From an uncultured Clostridia bacterium (lineage in GTDB: Bacteria; Bacillota; Clostridia; Christensenellales; Aristaeellaceae), in NCBI GenBank assembly GCA_946407745.1, contig CAMJPQ010000005.1:1-64000 (forward strand): 64,000 bases of DNA. The letters are read 5' to 3'. How positions within the stretch are numbered: the first letter of the stretch is position 1; each line of letters starts with the position of its first letter. The translations under genes and the position numbers were made by a program. Of this stretch, positions 40,943 through 48,810 are shown one piece after another. The notes beneath the pieces were generated by a model that saw only the letters and a program-made list of their open reading frames with translations, searched no databases and had not been told where the DNA came from.

Positions 40943-41100
40943 TTTGTGTCTGCTTATACCGATGATGGAAAGTCCCATGCATGGTGCCTGATGAGAATTA
41001 TCCTGTCTGCCCTAAAACCGGCCTCAGCGGCGCGGCAGGTACGTCAGGCGACCTTAGTGCCGCCCCGGAGAGCAAAAGTCGAATTTGGGCCTTATAGGCA
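40943..41100. other. Intergenic stretch without supported gene
   Basis: Between the hypothetical gene and the terminator at 41101. Only short frames without ribosome binding sites are present. Confidence 0.5.
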
Positions 41101-41132
41101 AAAGAAAACCCTTGAAGCGTCTGCCTCAAGGG
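41101..41132 (-). terminator. Hairpin with T-rich tail for the minus-strand membrane protein gene
   Basis: Minus strand: CCCTTGA and TCAAGGG pair around a 10-nt loop, followed by TTTTCTTTT. It lies 200 bp beyond the stop of the gene at 41333, after the TGTGACC repeat array. Confidence 0.6.
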
Positions 41133-41162
41133 TGGTGGCCAGAAACCATTAAATTGATACCA

Positions 41163-41277
41163 TGTGACCATGGTCACAACGTTGACCGGAAAATGTGACC
41201 AAGCGCTTGGAGAATGTGACCAAACTTCAATGGTCACACCCAGCGTCCTTGGTCACATTTTCCGCTGTCCGGTCACA
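41163..41277. repeat. Array of seven TGTGACC/GGTCACA motifs
   Basis: TGTGACC occurs at 41163, 41194 and 41215; GGTCACA at 41172, 41232, 41251 and 41271. The first two form the palindrome TGTGACCATGGTCACA. After the first pair the steps are 17-22 bp, about two helical turns. See findings. Confidence 0.8.
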
Positions 41278-41332
41278 AAATGGAAAAAACTCATATACTA
41301 TTGGATCCATCGTCAATTAAGTCTGCCATGGC

Positions 41333-41932
41333 TTAATAGTCCGTTTCAACATAAAACCAATTCTCTTTTAGCCTGTCGACTTTCGTGATTGGATGACCGG
41401 ACTCGTTTGCTCGTATCAGTTCTTCTCCGCCGGAGGAGTAAATCAATTCGGCTGAACCTGACAGCATGCCTCTAAAAACCCAAAAACTGATGACCTGTCC
41501 ATTTTCATCATTTTGATATACAAACACCTCACCATCAGACGACAAACGCTCAAATCCAGCAGGTAAGACGACATTCCCAATATCATCTTTTGGCCGCAAT
41601 TGATCGTTTTGGATCATCCGGATGATTTCCAGTCTGTCAGCTTCAAATCGATTCAGTTCATATTTCACTCTTGCATCCCGGAACGGGAAAAAGGCGATCA
41701 GCACAACCAGCAGCGCTAAAACAAGTATGCTGAAACAACTGGAACGGTCTTTTTCCTTTATGATTCTGCGGATACTCATCACCAGTAAAACGACAAAACA
41801 GATAAACAGCACAATATGAATTGGAATGACGAATATAAACAGATGATTGAACAGATGATCATTGTACCAGGCTGCGATAAAAGAGATCAGCAGCAAAAGA
41901 AATGACATGATCAGCAGACTGTGTCTTTTCAT
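41333..41932 (-). CDS. Membrane protein of unknown function
   Basis: A 199-residue protein with three N-terminal hydrophobic helices (LLIMSFLLLLISFIAAWY, LFIFVIPIHIVLFICFVVLL, CFSILVLALLVVLIAFFPF) and a soluble C-terminal domain (~110-199) containing NVVLPAGFERLSSDGEVFVY and YSSGGEELIRANESG. No family recognised. AT-rich like the neighbouring island genes. No strong ribosome binding site is visible before the ATG; AGGG lies 7 nt upstream. Confidence 0.65.
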   Translation of the reverse strand: MKRHSLLIMSFLLLLISFIAAWYNDHLFNHLFIFVIPIHIVLFICFVVLLVMSIRRIIKEKDRSSCFSILVLALLVVLIAFFPFRDARVKYELNRFEADRLEIIRMIQNDQLRPKDDIGNVVLPAGFERLSSDGEVFVYQNDENGQVISFWVFRGMLSGSAELIYSSGGEELIRANESGHPITKVDRLKENWFYVETDY

Positions 41933-42046
41933 TTTTTAACCCTCCGGTGCCATCATCGGCTGTACGATAATTGTAACAGCTTTTGAAGGAGAATGCAAGG
42001 GAACGGGTGTGAAACATGCTACGGGGATGCGGTAGCTTGCTACAGG

Positions 42047-42183
42047 CATACGTTGCAGGATTACTGCCATACGATACTCGCGTACTGGCATACGATTCTC
42101 ATTTCATCGTATACCAGGAACCCATGGGAAAAGGGAGGTCGAGAGGCTGAAAAGGCCCGTAGAGTGGCTTACTCGCATACGAT
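42047..42183. repeat. CATACG(AT) repeat array, partly at 21-bp steps
   Basis: CATACG starts at 42047, 42068 and 42089, exactly 21 bp apart, with similar flanks (GGCATACG, GCCATACG, GGCATACG). Another copy is at 42176, and an inverted ATCGTAT at 42106. The plus-strand frame 41993-42217 through it encodes heptad-like units (CYRHTLQ, DYCHTIL, AYWHTIL), but it has no ribosome binding site. The rest of 41933-42221 holds nothing else I can assign. Confidence 0.7.
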
Positions 42184-42221
42184 GCTTGCCCGGAAATGCC
42201 GTGAAATCAGGGCATAAAGCC

Positions 42222-42265
42222 AAAAAAGTCACAACCCCAATCTCGTATCAAGATTAGGGTTGTGA
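42222..42265 (-). terminator. Terminator of tRNA-Ala
   Basis: Minus strand: CACAACCCTAATCT pairs with AGATTGGGGTTGTG (14 bp, one G-U) around TGATACG, followed by C and six T. Confidence 0.88.
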
Positions 42266-42267
42266 TG

Positions 42268-42343
42268 TGGTGGAGCATACCGGATTCGAACCGGTGACCT
42301 CTACAATGCGAATGTAGCGCGCTACCAACTGTGCTAATGCCCC
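42268..42343 (-). tRNA. tRNA-Ala (anticodon CGC)
   Basis: 76 nt including an encoded CCA. Acceptor GGGGCAT/ATGCTCC contains the G3-U70 pair that identifies alanine tRNA. The anticodon stem CTACA/TGTAG encloses the loop TTCGCAT, giving anticodon CGC for GCG codons. The T arm CCGGTTCGAATCCGG is canonical. Confidence 0.96.
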
Positions 42344-42486
42344 AAATTCCCGCTCAAAATGGCAACTGCTCTTTTGAGCGAAGTAATCATAGCACAGATA
42401 AAAGAAAAAATCAAGTTGCAAAAATTGATTTCCGCAGGCATATCCGCAATTCAGGTTACAATTCAGGGGCGGCACAGCACTGCGCC

Positions 42487-42515
42487 TTGCGGGATAAGGA
42501 TTTATTTGGTAGAAT
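42487..42515 (+). promoter_or_regulatory. Promoter for the lactonase gene
   Basis: TTGCGG (42487-42492), 17-bp spacer, TAGAAT (42510-42515). Confidence 0.65.
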
Positions 42516-42579
42516 ACAGCGTATTTCGGCGGCAGACCGGCAGGCGTACCGGCGGCCGGAAGGATGGGGGGGCAGCGGC

Positions 42580-43659
42580 ATGAAACAGTTTTTTATGGTT
42601 GGCACCTATTCGGAACCGATCCTCTCCGGGGGAGGAGAGGTGTTCGCAGGGCGGGGCGAGGGCCTTTACCTCTGTGCCCTTGAGAAGGATGAGGTGAGTG
42701 TGGTGAGCCGCCTGCAGCTGTGCAACCCCTCCTTCCTCGCAATCAGCGAGGGGAAGAGGCACATCTATGCTGTGAATGAAGCCAGGGAGTTTCACGGGCG
42801 GTACGGCGGTGGGCTAACCGACATTGTCTACGATGAAAAGGGGAACATGCGGGTCAACGGCAGTTTTCCGACACACGGGGGTGACCCCTGCCATGTGGCC
42901 GTCAGTCCGGACGGGAAATACCTGGGCGCTGCCAACTACGCGGACGGCAGGGTAACGGTTTTCCGGCTGGATGAGGAAGGAAATGTGCTGCCCGAACCCG
43001 CTGTGTTTGCGCACTGCGGCAGCGGTCCCAATCCGGCGCGGCAGGAGGGCCCGCACGCGCACAGCATCGTGTTTGCCGGAGACGGCCTGATGTACGCGGT
43101 GGACCTGGGCATTGACCGGCTGAAGGCGTACCGCGTCGCGCAGGATGGCGTAACCCCCTGCGAGGGGAGGACCGTCACAGTGCCCTCCGGCAGCGGGCCG
43201 CGCACCGGTGAGTGGTCGAAGGATGGTCGGCATTTTTACCTGATCAATGAGCTGGGGAATTCCATCACGCACATGCGCTGCGAGGACGGCGTCCTGCGTG
43301 CGGTCTCCGTGACCTCCACGCTGCCGCCGGACGCGGAGCGGGAGAACACCGCGGCCGATGTGCACCTCACGCCGGACGGCCGTCACCTGTACGCCTCCAA
43401 TCGCGGGCACGATTCCATTGCCGTGTATGCCGTGGACGAAAACGGCGGCCTGCACAGCGAGGGCTGGGTTTCCTGCGGAGGAAAAACCCCGAGAAACTTC
43501 GCTGTTGATCCGACGGGAAAGCTGCTGCTGGTCGCCAATCAGGACAGCGACAGCATCCAGGTCCTGCGAATCCTTGAGGACGGTCGGCTGCTTCCGCAGC
43601 GAAAATGCGATTTCCCGACGCCCGTCTGCATCCGCTTTTTCATACAGACGGCATTCTGA
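42580..43659 (+). CDS. Lactonase family beta-propeller protein (6-phosphogluconolactonase-like)
   Basis: A 359-residue seven-bladed beta-propeller. Blade marks include GDPCHVAVSPDGKYLGAANY, GPHAHSIVFAGDGLMYAVDL, AADVHLTPDGRHLYASNRGH and TPRNFAVDPTGKLLLVANQD, the pattern of the Pgl/YbhE lactonase family with its HP-type histidines. It probably hydrolyses a sugar lactone in the cytoplasm; no oxidative pentose phosphate genes are nearby to confirm 6-phosphogluconolactone. The start ATG lies after a GGGGGG tract that may act as ribosome binding site. Confidence 0.88.
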   Translation: MKQFFMVGTYSEPILSGGGEVFAGRGEGLYLCALEKDEVSVVSRLQLCNPSFLAISEGKRHIYAVNEAREFHGRYGGGLTDIVYDEKGNMRVNGSFPTHGGDPCHVAVSPDGKYLGAANYADGRVTVFRLDEEGNVLPEPAVFAHCGSGPNPARQEGPHAHSIVFAGDGLMYAVDLGIDRLKAYRVAQDGVTPCEGRTVTVPSGSGPRTGEWSKDGRHFYLINELGNSITHMRCEDGVLRAVSVTSTLPPDAERENTAADVHLTPDGRHLYASNRGHDSIAVYAVDENGGLHSEGWVSCGGKTPRNFAVDPTGKLLLVANQDSDSIQVLRILEDGRLLPQRKCDFPTPVCIRFFIQTAF

Positions 43660-43706
43660 GCGGGACAAACTGCGGGAATAAAAGGAAGGAAGATGAGCAG
43701 AATACC

Positions 43707-44879
43707 ATGAGCACTGAGAAACCGAAGAAGCGCGCGAAGGGACAATGGCTGAGCATACTGGCGTATTTGCTGATCGGCGCGGCGTGCGGACTGCTGATCC
43801 CCCAGTATGTGGAGCACCGCTACGGCGGAGACGTATCCCTGGCGGCCCTGCTGGGCTGGTTTGCTGTGCTGCTTGCGTGCGTGTACGCCGCGATGCTGAT
43901 ACAGATCGTGATCCATGAGGCGGGTCACCTTGTCTTTGGCCTGGCGACAGGGTACCGATTCAGCTCCTTCCGGATCCTCAGCCTGATGTGGCTGAAGGAG
44001 AACGGAAAGATCCGCCTCACCAGGCTGTCGCTTGCTGGCACGGGCGGCCAGTGCCTGATGAGCCCGCCGGAGCTGAAGGACGGGAAAATGCCGGTGATGC
44101 TGTATAACTTCGGCGGAGCGCTGATGAACGTGATCGCCAGCCTCATCTTCCTGGTGCTGGCGCTGCTGTGCCCGGCGTGGTCCCTGGGACAGGTGGTGCT
44201 GCTGGAGCTGGCGATCATCGGGTTTGCCTACGCGCTGATGAACGGCCTTCCGCTCGGCACCGGGCCGGTGAACAACGACGGCAGGAATGCGTTGGACATC
44301 TCCAGAAGCCCCGCGGCCATGCGGGCCTTCTGGATTCAGATGAAGGTGAACGAGCTGACGGCCAGGGGTGTGCGGGTGAAGGATATGCCGCGGGAATGGT
44401 TCACGATGCCCTCGGATGAGGAGATGCGCAACGGCATTATCGCGACCATTGGTGCGCTGTCCTGCAGCCGCCTTATGGATGAGCAGCGGTTTGAGGAGGC
44501 TGAGCAGCAGATGGCTCATATTCTCTCGCGGGAAAACGGCGTCGCCGGGCTGCACCGGGCGCTGATGACCTGCGACAGGATGTACGTGGAGCTGGTCGGG
44601 CAGAACCGGCGGGAAGTGCTGGACAGGATGATGAGTGACGATCAGCAGAAGATCATGAAGGCCATGAAACGCTTTCCCTCAGTGCTGCGGACGGAGTATG
44701 CCCTTGCCCTGCTGAGCGACAGGAATGCGGAAAAAGCGGAAGCTGTGCGCGCACAGTTTGACAAAACGGCCCGGACCTACCCTTATCCCAGCGAGATCGC
44801 CGGGGAGCGGGAACTGATGGACATTGCGGCGAAGCGGGCTGAGCAGCCAGCGGCGTTGCAAGCCGAAGCGGGCAGGTAA
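43707..44879 (+). CDS. M50-like membrane zinc metalloprotease
   Basis: A 390-residue protein with several helices in the first 230 residues. HEAGH at residues 70-74 is the zinc-binding HExxH within a transmembrane helix, and PVNNDGRNAL near 195 gives the second motif (N/LDG) with the third zinc ligand. The C-terminal ~170 residues are soluble and helical. Site-2 proteases cleave membrane proteins, often anti-sigma factors; the target here is unknown. The ATG at 43707 has no close ribosome binding site; AAGGAAGGAAG lies 16 nt upstream, so the start is uncertain. Confidence 0.82.
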   Translation: MSTEKPKKRAKGQWLSILAYLLIGAACGLLIPQYVEHRYGGDVSLAALLGWFAVLLACVYAAMLIQIVIHEAGHLVFGLATGYRFSSFRILSLMWLKENGKIRLTRLSLAGTGGQCLMSPPELKDGKMPVMLYNFGGALMNVIASLIFLVLALLCPAWSLGQVVLLELAIIGFAYALMNGLPLGTGPVNNDGRNALDISRSPAAMRAFWIQMKVNELTARGVRVKDMPREWFTMPSDEEMRNGIIATIGALSCSRLMDEQRFEEAEQQMAHILSRENGVAGLHRALMTCDRMYVELVGQNRREVLDRMMSDDQQKIMKAMKRFPSVLRTEYALALLSDRNAEKAEAVRAQFDKTARTYPYPSEIAGERELMDIAAKRAEQPAALQAEAGR

Positions 44880-44883
44880 AAGC

Positions 44884-44918
44884 AAAAGCCCTGAAACATT
44901 TCGTTTCAAGGCTTTTTT
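44884..44918. terminator. Terminator shared by the M50 gene and tRNA-Val
   Basis: AAAAGCC-TGAAAC pairs with GTTTCA-GGCTTTT around ATTTC, with T-tracts on both strands. Confidence 0.8.
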
Positions 44919-44921
44919 GCG

Positions 44922-44995
44922 TGGGGTTAAATGGGCTCGAACCATCGACCTTCACGATGTCAACGTGACACTCTAACCAACTGAGCTATAACCCC
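44922..44995 (-). tRNA. tRNA-Val (anticodon GAC)
   Basis: 74 nt, CCA not encoded. Acceptor GGGGTTA/TAACCCC is fully paired. The anticodon stem TCACG/CGTGA encloses TTGACAT, anticodon GAC for GUC/GUU codons. D arm GCTCAGTTGGTTAGAGT and T loop GTTCGAG are canonical. Confidence 0.95.
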
Positions 44996-45071
44996 TCACG
45001 GGCAATACTATATCATATTGCCGCCACATTTTCAAGTCAAAATTTATGACAAATTCTGGAAATGCTGTCCT

Positions 45072-45524
45072 TCACGGTGCCACCATACGGTAAAAGACAC
45101 CCTCGCCGATGGGCGTCGTCCGCGTGAAGGGCGCGCCGTCGATACGGAAGCCGGCCTTCTCGTAACACCTCACGGCCCGCAGGTTCCATGTGCGGACCTC
45201 AAGATAGAGCGGTTTCCCGGGATAGAGCCGGTGCGAAAGCGCGATCGCGCTGCGGGTGATCCTCTGCCCCCAGCCCCGGCCGCACAGGTCGGGACGGACA
45301 CCGATGCCGAAGAACACCCCGTTTTCTTCCCCGATCAAATTGACGTAGCCGACAAGTGTTTCATTCTCCACGAAGGAGTAGAAGGAGTTCATGGGGTTGG
45401 CAAAGCCACGGTGCTTGTGCAGCTGCTCCTCATAGGGCGGCAGGTTGTAGATGGCGTATTCGCCGTCGTATTTCCAGCCGCTGATGAGGCGCTTTTCTTC
45501 CTCTGTCGTCCGGTGATATGTCAA
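45072..45524 (-). CDS. GNAT family N-acetyltransferase
   Basis: A 150-residue acetyl-CoA-dependent transferase. The acetyl-CoA loop is CGRGWGQRITRSAI (~83-96), with preceding strand VFFGIGVRPDL and the late YLEVRTWNLRAVRCYEKAGF motif, as in RimI/RimJ-like enzymes. The start is TTG with GGAGG 7 nt upstream. The substrate is unknown; it stands alone between tRNA-Val and the hydrogenase cluster. Confidence 0.85.
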   Translation of the reverse strand: MTYHRTTEEEKRLISGWKYDGEYAIYNLPPYEEQLHKHRGFANPMNSFYSFVENETLVGYVNLIGEENGVFFGIGVRPDLCGRGWGQRITRSAIALSHRLYPGKPLYLEVRTWNLRAVRCYEKAGFRIDGAPFTRTTPIGEGVFYRMVAP

Positions 45525-45750
45525 TGTTTTTCCTCCACTGGGCTGGAATTTGCGCTGCGAGCACAGGCCCGGCCGGGCTCTGTGCCGCGCCGCGGACCGT
45601 GTTCACACGATCTTCAGTTTCAGTTCATGCACAATTCACATTTTCCTGATATTGTAAATTTGCAGCGCGGGGAACGCCACCAACCCTTGCCTGCATCTCC
45701 CTTATGACATTCTGTAAAGGAATGTCAACCTCCCTATCCTCCATACAAGG

Positions 45751-45796
45751 ATCGCCCCGCCGCAAGGCGGGGTGATTCTTGATGGGGCGTTTTTTA
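45751..45796 (+). terminator. GC-rich hairpins with plus-strand T-tract
   Basis: ATCGCCCCGCC/GGCGGGGTGAT (45751-45775) forms an 11-bp hairpin with a GCAA loop. An alternative outer stem CGCCCC (45753-45758)/GGGGCG (45784-45789) is followed by seven T on the plus strand. No plus-strand gene upstream explains it. Elsewhere in 45525-45793 only a doubtful 39-codon minus-strand frame (45625-45744) and an inverted repeat TGACATTC/GAATGTCA (45701-45723) are present. Confidence 0.5.
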
Positions 45797-47317
45797 TTCC
45801 TCCAGCACGGGCAGCATCCGGGAGTAATCGCTCTCATAGGCGTGAACCTTGGAGCTGGCCTTTTTGACCTTTGCCACCTCCTGCGTGGCCTTGGGAATCA
45901 GCTGCACCGTGCCGGCGCCGCCCACACAGCCGCCGGGGCAGGCCATGCCCTCCAGCAGGTAGCCGTTCAGCCGGCCGGCCTTTGCCCGCTGCAACATTTT
46001 GCGGCAGTCGTTCAGGCCCTCGGCGCGCTCAATCAGTATTTCGCGCTCAGGGTGATCGTGGCGGATGCAGCTGGCCACCGCCTCTGCGACGCCGCCGCTG
46101 ACGGAGAAGCCCCGCCCGTCCGCACTGGCGTTGCTGGGCACAGGCTCGGCGGCCAGGGCCGCAAAATCGACCTCCTTGGCCTCGAACATGCCCATAACTT
46201 CTTCAAAGGTGAGCACAAAATCAATGTCCGAGCGGACGGACTTGCGGCTGGCCTCCAGCTTTTTGGCGGCGCACGGGCCGATGAAGGCCACCTTGCAGCC
46301 GGGGTGCTCCTGCTTGAGCAGCCGCCCCGTCAGCACCATGGGCGTCAGCGCCATGGAGATGCAGTCCGCGTGCTCGGGGAATTCGCGCTTGGCCATCACT
46401 GACCAAGCCGGGCAGCAGGAGGTGCCCATGAAGGGCAGCTTCTCCGGCACCTCCGACACGAAGTCCTCCGCCTCCTGCAGGGTGCACAGGTCCGCGCCCA
46501 CGGCCACCTCGGCGACATCCGCAAAGCCCAGCTTCCGGAAGGCGGCCCGCATCTTTTCGGGAGTCAGCTCCTTGCCGAACTGGCCGGCGATCGCCGGCGC
46601 GATGGCGGCATAAACGGGTGTGTCCTCGTCCAGCAGCGCCTGTATGCACTGGAAAATCTGCGCCTTGTCCGCGATGGCGCCGAAGGGGCAGTTGGCCAGG
46701 CACATGCCGCAGGAGACGCATTTCTCCTGGTCGATTTCCGCCCGGCCGTACTGGTCGGAGTGGATGGCGTTCATGCCGCAGGCGGTGGCGCAGGGCCTTT
46801 GCAGCCGCATGATCGCGCCGTACTGGCATACGCTCATGCAGCGCCCGCACTTGATGCACATGCTCTGGTGGATGTGCGCCAGCCCGCGCTCGATGTAAAC
46901 CGCGTTTTTCGGGCACACCTGGCGGCAGGGCTGCGCCAGGCAGCCCTGGCACTGGTCGGTGACAACCACCTTGTTTTCAGGGCAGGCGTGGCAGGCGAAT
47001 TTGATGATGTTGATCAGCGGCGGCTGATAGTATTTCTCCGGCTTCACGCATTCCTCCGCGCCGGTGGAAACAGGCGCGTGCTCGGTCACGTCGCGCAGGG
47101 GCAGCCCCATGGCCAGACGCATGCGCTCCTTGACGATGGCCCGCTCCAGAAATACGCTCTCGCGATAGGTGGAAACCTCGCCGGGGATGATGCGGTAGGG
47201 GATGTTTTCCATGTCGCTGAGGCCGTTCTCGCGGTAGCCGTAGCTCAGCCGGGCAATCTCGGTGAAGACCTTGCATCGGATGTCATTGATGGAGGTGTGA
47301 ATACCCCTCATACTCAT
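45794..47317 (-). CDS. Ferredoxin-like [FeFe] hydrogenase
   Basis: A 507-residue Fe-S protein. After ~130 residues come Cys-rich 4Fe-4S motifs (CQGCLAQPCRQVCP, CIKCGRCMSVCQYG, CVSCGMCLANCPFG). The H-cluster domain follows with TSCCPAWS (L1), FIGPCAAKKLE (L2) and EGMACPGGCVGGAG (L3), so the bridging cysteines are present. L1 to L3 deviate from the TSCCPxW/MPCxxKxxE/ExMACxxGCxxGGGQ of group A, which fits the group B type found in Clostridia. It would interconvert protons and H2 with ferredoxin. Start at MSMRGI behind AAAGGAG. It follows the SCIFF maturase by 23 bp. Confidence 0.9.
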   Translation of the reverse strand: MSMRGIHTSINDIRCKVFTEIARLSYGYRENGLSDMENIPYRIIPGEVSTYRESVFLERAIVKERMRLAMGLPLRDVTEHAPVSTGAEECVKPEKYYQPPLINIIKFACHACPENKVVVTDQCQGCLAQPCRQVCPKNAVYIERGLAHIHQSMCIKCGRCMSVCQYGAIMRLQRPCATACGMNAIHSDQYGRAEIDQEKCVSCGMCLANCPFGAIADKAQIFQCIQALLDEDTPVYAAIAPAIAGQFGKELTPEKMRAAFRKLGFADVAEVAVGADLCTLQEAEDFVSEVPEKLPFMGTSCCPAWSVMAKREFPEHADCISMALTPMVLTGRLLKQEHPGCKVAFIGPCAAKKLEASRKSVRSDIDFVLTFEEVMGMFEAKEVDFAALAAEPVPSNASADGRGFSVSGGVAEAVASCIRHDHPEREILIERAEGLNDCRKMLQRAKAGRLNGYLLEGMACPGGCVGGAGTVQLIPKATQEVAKVKKASSKVHAYESDYSRMLPVLEE

Positions 47318-47340
47318 GGCGGCTCTCCTTTCTGCTTCTG

Positions 47341-48735
47341 TCAGCCCTCCGCGGCGCTCTCGCGCTCGCTGCGCTTCACATGCATCATGATGGCGCACTC
47401 AATGCGCTTCTTGAACAGCTCGCATCCAGGCGCGTAGACGCCGCGGATGTCGCCGGTGGCGTGGTAGGCGTTGGCCGCGCAGCCGCCGGAGCACCACAGC
47501 CTGGCCCAGCAGTCCCTGCATTCCTCGCGGGCATAGGCGTTGCACGCGCGGAATTTCTCGCGCAGCTCCGTGTTGGTTACGCCCTGCCATATGTCGCCCA
47601 GGCGGTAGCTCTGATCTCCCACAAACTGGTGGCAGGGGTACAAATCGCCCCAGGGGGTCACGGCCATATACTCGGTGCCGCTGCCGCAGCCGGAGATGCG
47701 CTTGTATATACAGGGCCCGCCCTCCAGGTCCAGCATATAGTGGTAGAAAGTGATCGGATGCCCCTCCTCCTCACGGCGGAGCATATCCTTTGCCAGCAGC
47801 TCGTACTGCTGCTTGACAATTTCGATGTCCTCCGGGGTCAGGGCGGCAGGGTCGTCCGGTGCGCAGACCACCGGCTCCATGCTCAGCTCGGTGAAGCCGA
47901 GATCCGCCATGTGGAACAGATCCTTTGTGAAATCCGGGTTGGCGTGGGTGAAGGTGCCCCGCATGTAGTACTTTGTGCCGCCGCGCGCCGCCACCAGCTT
48001 CTGAAACTTCGGCACAATGCGGTCGTAGCTGCCGTGCCCGGCGTAGTCCACACGCAGGCGGTCGTGTATCTCCTTCCGCCCGTCCAGGCTGAGCACCACA
48101 TTGCTCATCTCCCGGTTGCAAAAGTCAATCACGTCGTCGTCGATCAGCATGCCGTTGGTGGTCAGGGTGAAGCGGAAGTTCTTGCCGCGCTCCTTTTCCA
48201 CGCTGCGCGCGTAGGCCACCAGCTGCTTGACCACGTCCCAGTTCATCAGCGGCTCGCCGCCGAAAAAATCGACCTCAAGATTGTGGCGCGCTCCGGAGTT
48301 TTCCATCAGGAAATCAAGCGCGCGCTTTCCTACTTCATAGGACATCAGGGCCCGTTCGCCGTGGAAGCGCCCCTGGCTGGCAAAGCAATAGCTGCAGTTC
48401 AGGTTGCAGGTGTGGGCCACGTGCAGGCACAGCGCCTTTACCACATTGCCGCTGCGCTCCTTCAGTACACCGGCCAGCTGGCCGTACAGGTCGTCGGAAA
48501 ACAGCTTTCCCTGGCGCTTCAGCTCCTCTATGTCCTCAAGGCATTCGCGCAGGTCGGCCTCGGTCACATCGGGGCGGCCGCGGTACTTGTCCAGCATCAG
48601 CGACACCAGCTCATCATGGGTGTGCTGCTCGTACAGGGCAATCAGGTCATACGCCACCTCATCCACAGAGTGGATCGCGCCGCTGTTTGCATCAATCACA
48701 ATGCGGCAGCCGTTCAGCTGATACTGGTGAACCAT
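47341..48735 (-). CDS. scfB: SCIFF peptide radical SAM maturase (thioether-forming)
   Basis: A 464-residue radical SAM/SPASM enzyme. The SAM cluster motif CNLNCSYCFA lies near residues 110-119, FFGGEPLMNW near 158, and the SPASM cysteine set GGPCIYKRISGCGSG, YPCHQF and CRDCWARLWCSGGCAANAY in the last 110 residues. An N-terminal RiPP-recognition-like domain (~1-90) precedes them. It installs thioether bonds from cysteines of the SCIFF peptide to neighbouring residues. Start at ATG 48735 behind AAAGGGG. It lies downstream of scfA with a hairpin terminator between. Confidence 0.95.
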   Translation of the reverse strand: MVHQYQLNGCRIVIDANSGAIHSVDEVAYDLIALYEQHTHDELVSLMLDKYRGRPDVTEADLRECLEDIEELKRQGKLFSDDLYGQLAGVLKERSGNVVKALCLHVAHTCNLNCSYCFASQGRFHGERALMSYEVGKRALDFLMENSGARHNLEVDFFGGEPLMNWDVVKQLVAYARSVEKERGKNFRFTLTTNGMLIDDDVIDFCNREMSNVVLSLDGRKEIHDRLRVDYAGHGSYDRIVPKFQKLVAARGGTKYYMRGTFTHANPDFTKDLFHMADLGFTELSMEPVVCAPDDPAALTPEDIEIVKQQYELLAKDMLRREEEGHPITFYHYMLDLEGGPCIYKRISGCGSGTEYMAVTPWGDLYPCHQFVGDQSYRLGDIWQGVTNTELREKFRACNAYAREECRDCWARLWCSGGCAANAYHATGDIRGVYAPGCELFKKRIECAIMMHVKRSERESAAEG

Positions 48736-48768
48736 GGGCAACCCCTTTCATTCATGAAGAAAATCCAC

Positions 48769-48794
48769 AAAAAATACCGCCGTTGCAGGCGGTA
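48769..48794 (-). terminator. Intercistronic terminator/attenuator between scfA and scfB
   Basis: Minus strand: TACCGCC, loop TGCAAC, GGCGGTA, then TTTTTT. It probably lets much scfA mRNA end here and less continue into scfB. Confidence 0.8.
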
Positions 48795-48810
48795 ATGAGC
48801 GCTGAGACGA

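Noticed and set aside
41163-41277. CRISPR array
   Set aside because: Units are only 7 bp, alternate in orientation, and have no 30-40 bp spacers; no cas genes are in the window.
42047-42183. CRISPR array or tRNA attachment site duplicates
   Set aside because: Repeats are too short and the unit is not a copy of the tRNA-Ala 3' end.
41993-42217. Small plus-strand gene with heptad-like peptide repeats
   Set aside because: No ribosome binding site or promoter; the regularity is explained at least as well by the DNA repeat, so it is listed as a repeat.
45625-45744. 39-codon minus-strand frame with MEDREVDIPLQNVIREMQAR
   Set aside because: The ATG has no clear ribosome binding site, and the frame lies inside the hairpin-rich gap downstream of the hydrogenase; it could be chance.
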